From: Methanosarcina sp. KYL-1 | GTDB lineage: Archaea; Halobacteriota; Methanosarcinia; Methanosarcinales; Methanosarcinaceae | DNA: 36,231 nucleotides | Direction of reading: 5' to 3' | Assembly (NCBI RefSeq): GCF_024372725.1 | Contig: NZ_VOUA01000036.1 | Span: forward strand, 1-36,231 | Shown here: positions 24,729 through 32,519 of the stretch, in pieces | How positions within the stretch are numbered: position 1 is the first letter of the stretch | How the letters are laid out: each line of letters opens with the position of its first letter | The notes under the pieces: model-generated | The model's database searches: none | Told to the model about the DNA's origin: nothing | What the model saw: the letters and a program-made list of their open reading frames with translations, nothing else | Program-made: the position numbers and the translations under genes

Positions 24729-26294
24729 TCAATTTTCGAGATCATCCTTCGAGATAAGTTTATCTTCAATTAAAATATGCGTTAGAGAAGTTTCCCTTAG
24801 AATCTTAAAAGCGTCTTCATATCTTGTAATCAATGGTCTACCCTTTACGTTAAATGACGTGTTTAAAAGTATAGGGCAACCACCTTTATCGTTGATTTTT
24901 TTCAGAAGACTGTATAACCAGGGATTTTGTTCCATCGAAACTGTCTGAACCCGGGCTGTGCCGTCAAGGTGTGATACGGCAGGAAAACGCTTCACTGCAT
25001 CCTTTCGGAGTAAAAAAGAGAAGGACATAAACGGGGAATTAACATCTTCTCCAAGGAAAAAATTTGAATAATCAATTGGAATAACCGGAGCGAAAGGTCT
25101 GAACCATTCCCTATTTTTTATATTTTTGTTAATAAGGTCCTTAAGTGCTTTGTTTTCTGGATAAGCTATTATTGACCTGTTTCCAAGGGCTCGAGGACCA
25201 ACTTCGGATCTTCCTCTCAAAATGCCTACTATTGAACCATCAAGAAGTTTGTCAGCTATTTCATCAATATCTGCGGTTTTAGCCGAATCAAGAACCTTTT
25301 TGTTTTTTTCAGACAAATTATCAATTGCCAGTAAACCTTTATAGGTTATAGGATTCTTATTGGCTGGCGGGTTATGGTACCAGAGTGCACCGGTTGATAT
25401 TCCGCTGTCATTAGGATTAGGCGGAACATGAACTTGAATCCCGAATCGACTTTTAATTCTACTGTTAGTTATTACGTTTAAGGCACAACCTCCTGTTACA
25501 ATAACACCATCATAACTGGATTTCCATATAAAAGATCCAATTATATCCAGAACTACTTCTTCATAGGCTTTCTGGGCAGAAGCTGCCAAATTTCTTGCAA
25601 TATCCTTCTGCAGTGTTGTACCCATTTCAAGTTCGATATTGAGTTGTTTGCCCAGGAAACAAAGTGATTGCTCAGGTGACCGATAAGTGATGTAGTAATT
25701 CTTTAGAGGGCTAACCCATTCAGCTATGACCTTACCTAAAGCTGCATATCCCATCAGCTTACCTGAGAGTGAAAGATTACCGCATTTTCTGTGCTGCACC
25801 TCTCCATGAGTAATTTCTTGCATCAGGGTCGCTAAAAGTCTGTATGAAGAACCCATGTTTATAGGCTTTGTATCAATCAAGTTAACTCTTTCATTCTGAA
25901 TGTCGAAAACATTCAAAGTACCATCATTTCCACCACCGTCATATGATAATATGAGAGGCGTCTTGAAATTAGAAGTGTGATAGGCGAGTGTTGCATGAGA
26001 CACATGATGGTCGGTAGTCACCCACTTTTTAGCTTTTATGAGGGCTTCCAGAACAGTTTTTTGAGTTGGTGTGACCCAGCTGGTGACTGCTAAATCAAAT
26101 TCATCAAAGCCTGTATAATCATACGTGTACTCAAGAACCTCTTTCCATTGTTTCTCAAAAATTAAGGGATTATAAGAACTTTCAAAATACCTTTCATCAT
26201 ACCATCTCTCAAGTTCGAGAATCAGTTTTATTTCATTTTTATAAGAAATTGTAAGATTAGAATCATGTTTGGTATGGATGGATATGAATTTCAA
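24729..26294 (-). CDS. O-carbamoyltransferase, NodU/CmcH/TobZ family
   Basis: 521 residues. Transfers a carbamoyl group from carbamoyl phosphate, through a carbamoyl-adenylate, to a hydroxyl of a sugar or metabolite. The N-terminal Kae1-like part has HDSN (10-13), metal-binding HHVSHA (96-101), GGNDGT (121-126) and GGCALN (268-273). The C-terminal YrdC-like part has GRSEVGPRALGNRS (361-374), REWFRPFAP (395-403) and LLNTSFN. All motifs look intact. Start is TTG with GGTGA about five bases upstream; no better ATG exists. It converges with the radical SAM gene, with only 29 bases between them. The likely substrate is the sugar made by the island. Confidence 0.94.
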   Translation of the reverse strand: MKFISIHTKHDSNLTISYKNEIKLILELERWYDERYFESSYNPLIFEKQWKEVLEYTYDYTGFDEFDLAVTSWVTPTQKTVLEALIKAKKWVTTDHHVSHATLAYHTSNFKTPLILSYDGGGNDGTLNVFDIQNERVNLIDTKPINMGSSYRLLATLMQEITHGEVQHRKCGNLSLSGKLMGYAALGKVIAEWVSPLKNYYITYRSPEQSLCFLGKQLNIELEMGTTLQKDIARNLAASAQKAYEEVVLDIIGSFIWKSSYDGVIVTGGCALNVITNSRIKSRFGIQVHVPPNPNDSGISTGALWYHNPPANKNPITYKGLLAIDNLSEKNKKVLDSAKTADIDEIADKLLDGSIVGILRGRSEVGPRALGNRSIIAYPENKALKDLINKNIKNREWFRPFAPVIPIDYSNFFLGEDVNSPFMSFSFLLRKDAVKRFPAVSHLDGTARVQTVSMEQNPWLYSLLKKINDKGGCPILLNTSFNVKGRPLITRYEDAFKILRETSLTHILIEDKLISKDDLEN

Positions 26295-26368
26295 AAAATC
26301 ACCATAACATATTTACAATAATGTTCACTCAACCAAGAAGTTTGAGGGCTAATTAACAAACTACATAT

Positions 26369-26402
26369 TTCAACTTTTTAACACGAAGTTGAATATTTCA
26401 AT
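26369..26402. promoter_or_regulatory. Inverted repeat upstream of the carbamoyltransferase gene
   Basis: Stem TTCAACTT (26369-26376) pairs with AAGTTGAA (26386-26393) around a nine-base loop; its right arm runs into TTGAATATTTCAA (26390-26402), nearly the palindrome at 20559. It lies 75-110 bases before the carbamoyltransferase start and just after the GIY-YIG stop, so it may be an operator or a terminator of the upstream gene. Confidence 0.35.
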
Positions 26403-26424
26403 TAAAAAATAAATTTGTTGATCT

Positions 26425-26928
26425 TTATTGTTTGTTATATTCAGGTTCAGTACCAGTAATTTCTTTAAATTCAGCTAGTGCTTCATATTCCAAACAAGCA
26501 ATTTTCCCCATAATTCTCAAATCTTCAGGGGTTCTTTTATTTCTTTTAACCTCACAAGCAACCGCTTTTGCACAAACGAAAAGTTTCTTATTCCAATCAT
26601 CGTAGGGACCAAGTTTACTACGAATAGTTCTACCCCCATTATGGCCTTCTTTTCCTTTAATTGTATTATCCAATTGCTTCCATCTCCCACAGAGCCCCTT
26701 CCTGGAATTAGTCATACCAATGTAAACTACATCTTTATAATCTACCTTTAAACCATGAAGATTTTTATCTGTAATAGAGATCATATAGATTCCAGGATAG
26801 TGTTTTAATTCAAAATCGCCTCTTTCTTCCCAAAGTATCCATTTTGAAAAATCAATCATAAACTTAAATTCAAGAATCTTATATATAGTATTTAGTACTT
26901 TTCTAAGAATCATCCAATCAAAAAACAT
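26425..26928 (-). CDS. GIY-YIG domain protein
   Basis: 167 residues. GIY (46-48) and YIG (69-71) are present with about 20 residues between them, longer than the common ten or so. R82 (GRW), the GGRT segment (98-101), E147/E149 and N165 could supply the remaining active-site residues, so nuclease activity is possible. No DNA-binding domain is attached. The first 23 residues are hydrophobic and lack a ribosome binding site before the ATG; M24 is an alternative start. It shares strand with the carbamoyltransferase but is separated by 130 bases with an inverted repeat. Its role beside sugar genes is unclear: it may be a leftover of a mobile element or a free-standing nuclease. Confidence 0.8.
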   Translation of the reverse strand: MFFDWMILRKVLNTIYKILEFKFMIDFSKWILWEERGDFELKHYPGIYMISITDKNLHGLKVDYKDVVYIGMTNSRKGLCGRWKQLDNTIKGKEGHNGGRTIRSKLGPYDDWNKKLFVCAKAVACEVKRNKRTPEDLRIMGKIACLEYEALAEFKEITGTEPEYNKQ

Positions 26929-26978
26929 TTCTGTGTTAATATAATTAAAGGATGTTGTAGACAGATTATAATTAATAG

Positions 26979-27944
26979 GTGAGATATTTGCATTTAAACC
27001 CTGAAAATCCTATCCTTATAACAGGTGGAGACGGATTCATAGGAAGAAATTTAGTTCAAAGACTTATTCAACAAAATTACACTATAACTGTTATAGATAA
27101 TCACGTAACAAGTTATCCATATAAGATAGGTAATCCTAATTTCAGAAGAATTACTGCTGACATCTCAGAAATCGAAATTGATTCCATTCCTGAAGTATCC
27201 GGGATTATACACTTAGCATCGGTTGCTGCACCTCAGTTGTACAAGAAAGACCCTTCATTAGTCCTGAAACCAAACACAATTGGCACAGCAAAATTAATTG
27301 AAATTGCAAAAAGAGATGGGGTTAGAATCCTTTTTGCCTCAACAAGTGAAGTATACGGAAATGTCCGCTGGGATAAAACAGATGAAAAGGGCATCGAAGA
27401 AGAAAATAATGCAATAGTAAAGCTGTTATCCAAAAGGAGTTGTTATTCGGCAGCAAAGAGATTTGGCGAAGAATTAATTTTGAATTTTAAAAAAAATGGG
27501 GGAGACGCTACGAATTTCCGACTGTTTAATGTTTATGGTCCTGACATGGATACAAAAAATATTGGTTATGGAAGAGTAATACCAAACTTTATCCATAAAA
27601 TGTCTTGTGGAGAACCTATTGAAATATTTGGAGACGGCACACAGGTTCGAAGCTTCTTGTGGATAGATGAAGCTGTGGAGGCTATCTTATCATTATATTT
27701 TTATGAGGGGGACCTTCCCGACGCAGTAAACATAGGAAATGATGAACCTATAACCATAAAAAATTTGGCTGAAAAGATATCTAAGGTGTTGGATCTGAAC
27801 TACAGAGTGAAATATCTGGAAATGGAAGAAGATGATCCCTTATGGAGAAGACCCTGCGTAGAAAAAATTAAAAGCTTAACAGGTTGGGAACCTAAAATCG
27901 GTTTAGATGAGGGATTAAGAATTATAGCAAATAGTAAATTGTGA
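26979..27944 (+). CDS. Nucleotide-sugar epimerase/decarboxylase (extended SDR, UDP-xylose-synthase-like)
   Basis: 321 residues. NAD-binding GGDGFIG (16-22), active-site STSEVYG (121-127) and Y156-x3-K160 in RSCYSAAKR are intact. The RSCY...KR pattern, the glutamate in STSE and the C-terminal RRP...LTGWEPK segment resemble UDP-glucuronate decarboxylases more than plain 4-epimerases, though an epimerase or dehydratase is possible. Its substrate could come from the UDP-glucose dehydrogenase domain encoded at 29729. The GTG at 26979 begins the longest frame, but GGTGAG at 26978-26983 would suit the TTG at 26988, losing three residues; both starts are open. Followed after six bases by a glycosyltransferase gene on the same strand. 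Confidence 0.88.
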   Translation: MRYLHLNPENPILITGGDGFIGRNLVQRLIQQNYTITVIDNHVTSYPYKIGNPNFRRITADISEIEIDSIPEVSGIIHLASVAAPQLYKKDPSLVLKPNTIGTAKLIEIAKRDGVRILFASTSEVYGNVRWDKTDEKGIEEENNAIVKLLSKRSCYSAAKRFGEELILNFKKNGGDATNFRLFNVYGPDMDTKNIGYGRVIPNFIHKMSCGEPIEIFGDGTQVRSFLWIDEAVEAILSLYFYEGDLPDAVNIGNDEPITIKNLAEKISKVLDLNYRVKYLEMEEDDPLWRRPCVEKIKSLTGWEPKIGLDEGLRIIANSKL

Positions 27945-27950
27945 TGTGCT

Positions 27951-28766
27951 ATGGGTATATCAATTGTAATTCGCTGTAAAGATGATGAAAGGGTATTTCG
28001 ATGTATTGACAGCATCGATGAAAAAGCTGAAATCATTGTGGTATTAAATCACAATCCAGATTTGCAAAAGAGGCTTGAGCAAAAAGGCATAATTTGCTGT
28101 ATATCCCCACCGAGCAATTTGTCTATCGTATCAAATATCGGCTTTTTCGCCTCCACTACAGGCAAAGTTATTATTACAGATTCTGACACGGTATTTCTCA
28201 CGGGATGCATAAATAAGATAAATAAAGCCCTTGATAACCATAAAGTTGCAAGAGCCAGGCTCACATTCGATGTAAATAATGAGCTCCCTTTTTCAAAGGT
28301 AGTGGCTGAAGCTCGGGATTATGTCAATTCACTTCCTCTCGTCTACACGCCTGGAATTGGCGTTAGGAAGGACCTTGTAAGGGATATAGGGAATTTCCTG
28401 TTCAATGAGAATGTTCCTTTTGCAGTTGATGCAGATCTTGATTACAGGATAAAAAAAGCAGGAATTGATGTTTTATTTCTGCAGGATGCTCTGATTCAAC
28501 ATTCTGCCGAAGGGATTAAGCACGACATTAAAGCTGCATTGAGAATAGGAAGTGGATGCAGAGTAAGTGCAGAAACTCTTAGCCGAATCTTTAACGGCAG
28601 TAATCCAGACATGATAGGAAAACATTTAAAAGGTGTGAAATTTAGTCATTTTCCAGACTTAATACGAAAAAAGGGAATTGTAGTATTTTTGTATCAGATC
28701 ATATGGGACATCCACTTTTATATAGGATATAATTCCCAAAGGGTTTGCTCTTTGAAAAAAGGATAA
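27951..28766 (+). CDS. Family 2 glycosyltransferase
   Basis: 271 residues, GT-A fold. It begins directly with the nucleotide-binding strand (ISIVIRCKDD), has the metal-binding D77-S-D79 and a later VDADLDYRIKKAG segment like the acceptor-side ED/RxxxG motif of family 2 enzymes. A hydrophobic stretch near the C terminus (about 240-258) is too weak to call membrane-spanning. Six bases behind the epimerase gene, so it probably uses the sugar made by that enzyme. Donor and acceptor unknown. Confidence 0.85.
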   Translation: MGISIVIRCKDDERVFRCIDSIDEKAEIIVVLNHNPDLQKRLEQKGIICCISPPSNLSIVSNIGFFASTTGKVIITDSDTVFLTGCINKINKALDNHKVARARLTFDVNNELPFSKVVAEARDYVNSLPLVYTPGIGVRKDLVRDIGNFLFNENVPFAVDADLDYRIKKAGIDVLFLQDALIQHSAEGIKHDIKAALRIGSGCRVSAETLSRIFNGSNPDMIGKHLKGVKFSHFPDLIRKKGIVVFLYQIIWDIHFYIGYNSQRVCSLKKG

Positions 28767-28791
28767 GAATAAGCATTGAAGGAACTATTAA

Positions 28792-29736
28792 TTATAGCAA
28801 CCCGAGTTGTTCAAGCCTCAAAAGATCGATATTCTCCACATCACTGTGCTCCAATGATTTCCGGATGCTTGCAGCGAGCTGATCTCTGAAACCAGGATTG
28901 TTTTTTAGATAATCGGGAACTGTTGCTTTGTCATAACCAAAGTTGATCTTATCAAAACCAATTTCCCTATAAGTTTTCAAAAATAATGGGATTTCGTGTA
29001 GAGCAAATGTTGTAAGTGTCATTCTTCCGTAAACAGTAAGCTCTGTTCCATTTTCTTCCCTGGCTCTGACAAGCCTTTGAATATTCGAAAGAACTTTCTC
29101 CCAACTTGACCCTCTATTGACCTTCTCATGTGTAGCCTTGGTAGCGGCATTTATCGAAATACTTACCACATTGGCATCAAGGGATAACTTCTCAGCCATT
29201 GAATCAGCAATAAGGAGACCGTTTGTCAAAACAGTGTACTTTTTTTCTTGAGTTGCAAGATAATCCATATAGCTAAGACACTGTGAAATATAAAGCGTTT
29301 CTCCACCCTGTATCACTATTTCTTCAAAAGGGGTTACGTCAATATTTCGAATCAATACTTCCGGATCAAGCATTTGTTGATTTTGCATGTATCTTTTTGG
29401 CTGCTTGCACATAATACATGCAATGTTGCATTTTTCTCCAAAATTAAGGTGAAGGCGACGCATTGTAGAATAATCACATAAAGGACTGATAAGCTCAAGG
29501 TTTTGAGGTACTACAGTTTTTTTGATAAGATTGCAGTTAGGATAGCAGTGAAGCTGACCTTGCAAAGAATACTTTCTACACTTTACAATATTTTCATTAT
29601 TGGCTAAATCTGCAAGTTTCGAGGAGTAAATATTACCAATAATCAGAGGCTGTATATGGCAGCAGCTAAAGACATTACCTTTATTGTCAATTGTAAACCC
29701 ATCCCACAACTGCGGACAATATGTAGAATCAGACAT
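28792..29736 (-). CDS. Radical SAM protein with N-terminal SPASM-like cysteines
   Basis: 314 residues. The N terminus looks like a SPASM auxiliary-cluster domain: C7, a DNKGNVFSCC segment with C25/C26, IIGNIY, then C53, C64 and C68. The radical SAM core follows, with C103-x3-C107-x2-C110 in CNIACIMC, then IQGGETL and strands VLTNG and SISINA. The usual order is radical SAM first and SPASM last, so the protein looks permuted or split from a longer ancestor. Its ATG lies inside the end of the upstream dehydrogenase-transferase gene (8-base overlap), so the two are translationally coupled. It converges with the glycosyltransferase gene. Substrate unknown; a sugar-nucleotide or peptide substrate is equally open. 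Confidence 0.85.
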   Translation of the reverse strand: MSDSTYCPQLWDGFTIDNKGNVFSCCHIQPLIIGNIYSSKLADLANNENIVKCRKYSLQGQLHCYPNCNLIKKTVVPQNLELISPLCDYSTMRRLHLNFGEKCNIACIMCKQPKRYMQNQQMLDPEVLIRNIDVTPFEEIVIQGGETLYISQCLSYMDYLATQEKKYTVLTNGLLIADSMAEKLSLDANVVSISINAATKATHEKVNRGSSWEKVLSNIQRLVRAREENGTELTVYGRMTLTTFALHEIPLFLKTYREIGFDKINFGYDKATVPDYLKNNPGFRDQLAASIRKSLEHSDVENIDLLRLEQLGLL

Positions 29737-31297
29737 CAGTTAAAACCTCTATAGCAAACAATTTTTTGGCTCTCTCGGTAAACTTCTCTTTCTGCTCAGG
29801 GTTCATTCTTGCGCTGTATTTAGAATAAAAATTGCAAATTCCTTGCTTTTTTCTTTCTGACCCCGGGTATGAGAGCCGATCTACTCTTAAAAATGCATCA
29901 TGATGTACCAGGTGATTTCTGAGAATTGCGTATTTTGTTCCACGATCAAGCAATCTGATACACACATCCCTATCTGTAGTGCTGGGCAAGTTCTCATCAA
30001 ATCCCCCAATTGCAACTAACTCCGAAAGGCGAAGAAATAGATTAGAGCCTTGAATATTCGGGTTTGTGATAAAAAAAGTTTCAGCAAAAATAACATCTGG
30101 GATTGGTTGAGTTTCTCCCTGGGGATATGATTCATCATGCCTGATGAGCCCTGATATTGTCCAATCAGAATTTGTCTCCAGGGCATATTTGATGTTATTC
30201 TGGAGATATTGCCTATCCCACCAATCATCATCATCCAAAAAAGCTATATAAGTGTTATCCAGATCAATATTTAATAAAGAAAAATAATCCAATGCTGTAT
30301 TTACGGCACCTGATAGGTTTTTTGTTTTGATGTTTGTGATATGATCTATGTTCAGTTTTTTCCCCAGATCGCTCAAAAAATCATGAATAACCTTTATCGA
30401 AGAGTCACTCTCTTCGGACACTATTATGACCTTATCCGGCAGCCTTGTCTGGGACTCAACTGATTTTAATGCTCTCTTCAGTTTTTCTGGGCGATTATTT
30501 GTTGGAATAATTACAATTATTTTTGATTCAGGGAATTTACTTGGATAAGGAGGCACATTTTTATTTACAGCTTCCACAGCTTCCAGCAGGATTGGGTTAT
30601 CAGCAACACATATTAATTCATGTGTATCCTTTGGAACACATTTTCCTTCATATGGACCAAGACCTGGAGTAAGGTGGTCAGTTGACATTACTCTTCTGTC
30701 TGCCCATATAATACTCATAACATCTATCGGATTAACCTCAAATTGCTGACAGATCTTTTCAATTTCATTCGTGAAACTCACTTTAGTAGCTATAAATGCA
30801 TTATGAGCCAGCTTCCCAAGTTCAGCACTTCTGTAATTCATAATTAAAGTTTTGGCTCCCTTCACCCAACTAAAAAATGACAAAACTTCATTTATATCAT
30901 CCCTTTCACCACTTAAGACAATTCTGTCAGGTTCTGCAAACCATGTGAAAGAGCTTTTTTCTCTAAGAAACTCGGGCATATAAATTAGCCGTAAACCTGG
31001 AAATTTTTTTTTCATTTTTTCCATAAATCCAATCGAGACAGTACTTTTGATCACCACACAACCGTTGTACTTTACCGAATCTAATCTGTTTAATACCTCA
31101 GATACATTACCGCAGTCTAATTCACCATTAGCACTAATAGGCGTCGAAACACAAATGAAAATTATATCAGCAGCCAGTACTGCATCCCAGTCATAGTCCC
31201 CTACAATATCATATCCTACACAATGATAGAATCGGCTTATTCCGTGTATCACAGCCCATCCAACTGAGCCCAATCCGATAACTCCAACGGTTTTCAT
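29729..31297 (-). CDS. Truncated UDP-glucose/GDP-mannose dehydrogenase fused to a family 2 glycosyltransferase
   Basis: 522 residues from the chosen start. Residues 1-250 are the NAD-binding and central domains of a nucleotide-sugar 6-dehydrogenase: GLGSVG near the N terminus, STP at 51-53, MPEFLRE, K162 and N166, and catalytic C220 in GKCVPKD. The C-terminal nucleotide-sugar-binding domain, normally another 150-180 residues, is missing. From about 259 a GT2 domain begins (IVIIPTNNRP), with a FLDDDDWW metal site and a GGFDE...TDRDVCIRL acceptor motif. The frame is open 20 codons further, but the ATG at 31297 starts the Rossmann strand MKTVGVIG and has GTGGT upstream. Activity without the third domain is uncertain. 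First gene of a two-gene leftward unit. Confidence 0.88.
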   Translation of the reverse strand: MKTVGVIGLGSVGWAVIHGISRFYHCVGYDIVGDYDWDAVLAADIIFICVSTPISANGELDCGNVSEVLNRLDSVKYNGCVVIKSTVSIGFMEKMKKKFPGLRLIYMPEFLREKSSFTWFAEPDRIVLSGERDDINEVLSFFSWVKGAKTLIMNYRSAELGKLAHNAFIATKVSFTNEIEKICQQFEVNPIDVMSIIWADRRVMSTDHLTPGLGPYEGKCVPKDTHELICVADNPILLEAVEAVNKNVPPYPSKFPESKIIVIIPTNNRPEKLKRALKSVESQTRLPDKVIIVSEESDSSIKVIHDFLSDLGKKLNIDHITNIKTKNLSGAVNTALDYFSLLNIDLDNTYIAFLDDDDWWDRQYLQNNIKYALETNSDWTISGLIRHDESYPQGETQPIPDVIFAETFFITNPNIQGSNLFLRLSELVAIGGFDENLPSTTDRDVCIRLLDRGTKYAILRNHLVHHDAFLRVDRLSYPGSERKKQGICNFYSKYSARMNPEQKEKFTERAKKLFAIEVLTDV

Positions 31298-31525
31298 ATT
31301 ACCACTTTTTAAAGAAAAACTACTTAAAACATAAATTCTTGAATAGTCTAATATCAACGTAAAAACAGAGATGACTGTAATTATCTTCCTATTTGGATAT
31401 TTCGGAATTTTATGCAGTTATTTACCCACTAATATAGAAGAATATGCAAAGCTTTAACTTACAGAATCAGATTTAAAATGTCAAGTGATGTATCCTAAGA
31501 TAGCAGGAAAAATATGATTTTGATA
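31298..31525. other. AT-rich spacer upstream of the dehydrogenase-transferase gene
   Basis: Should contain the leftward promoter of the two-gene unit. A rightward ATG frame of 28 codons at 31371-31457 has no ribosome binding site and is not accepted. Nothing else is recognised. Confidence 0.4.
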
Positions 31526-31819
31526 AGGTATATCTTACTCTCGGCAGGTCGACATTTAAATTCTAATAATTTTGATGATTGCGATTTTGAAATGATGCTC
31601 TATAATTATGTGTAGTTTTTCGGTTTACATATGTCTAATTATTAAGCTCTCATACTAAACTTTAATGAAAAAATGATTTAGTGTTTATATATGTCTTGGG
31701 AGTTGAGCCACAGGTTAACTATCTTTAAACCTAATATATAGTTAGCTAATGTTCAAAAACGGCATCAAGAAAAATATTCTAATTTCTTATGTCGACCTGC
31801 CGAACGTAGGGTATATACT
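31526..31819. mobile_element. MITE-like element with terminal inverted repeats
   Basis: TCGGCAGGTCGACAT at 31541-31555 is repeated perfectly in reverse complement at 31789-31803. The similarity goes on outward in weaker form (GTATAT plus a TAC block), giving imperfect ends of about 30 bases and an element of roughly 290 bases. The inside is AT-rich and non-coding. This is the shape of a non-autonomous transposon derivative; no transposase is present. A target duplication is not obvious by eye. It lies at the right end of the AT-rich island. Confidence 0.6.
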
Positions 31820-32026
31820 AAAGTCAGCCATTTAGTTCTCCGAACCACTTCCCCTATATGTTACCCTCCTCTTAGAATATCTCCCCCTATACCCGCAAAT
31901 AATGAAAATACAATCCACCTTCGTGAAGTGTTCGCATTTCCTGCACTCCGTAAACCTTACGCTTTTTCCGTCTCTCGGACAATTTTCGATCCATCCCTTA
32001 AGCAATGGAAAAACCCCTTGATCATC

Positions 32027-32458
32027 TTATTTTAGCAATCCACCAATCCTCTTTAAAAACCCCACCCCCCTTTCCGCCTCCTTCTCAATAACCGCCACAT
32101 ACACCGAATCACCCGAATCAATGAACTTTCTAACCCTCCACCCGCTCCCCTTCAATATCTCTTTCATTTCGCCCTTCGACACATACAGGTAATCAAACCA
32201 CGGAGTCACGTAACCCCCGTACCTCACGTGGATCCTCAACTGCCCGGGCATCCTGCCTCGTTTTTTATTGGATTCCAGGTATTGCAGGTAAGAAGGATCA
32301 ATCGAGTTGTACGGGTCGGTGCTCTCGGCAATTATCCTCGCATTGTCCTCCGTAATTTGATGGAACTTTTCAAGCAGCAGCTTTGCCCTTTCAAAGCTCC
32401 CGAAAAGCCCGAAGTAGTTTTCCGGCATGAGAATGGTCCCGAATCCTCCAATCAGCAC
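32027..32458 (-). pseudogene. C-terminal fragment of a SAM-dependent methyltransferase
   Basis: 143 codons. The sequence begins mid-fold with GGFGTILMPENYFG, goes through IIAESTDPY, RGRMPGQLRIHVRYG and WFDYLYVS, and ends with a Lys-rich tail. This is the pattern of the second half of a class I methyltransferase with its substrate-side insertion; the N-terminal SAM-binding half (GxGxG strand) is missing. An in-frame stop lies only a few codons upstream of the GTG that opens the frame, and no methyltransferase sequence is seen in the 60 bases before the divergent HEAT gene. Most likely a 5'-deleted relic; a short functional protein is less likely. Confidence 0.6.
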
Positions 32459-32519
32459 TAAAAACCAAAAAAGAAACCGTTTTAACCGTCAATTGCGTAT
32501 GAACTTATGGTGACGGGCA

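Noticed and set aside
31371-31457. 28-codon hydrophobic frame before the MITE
   Set aside because: Too short, no ribosome binding site, in AT-rich sequence where such frames occur by chance.
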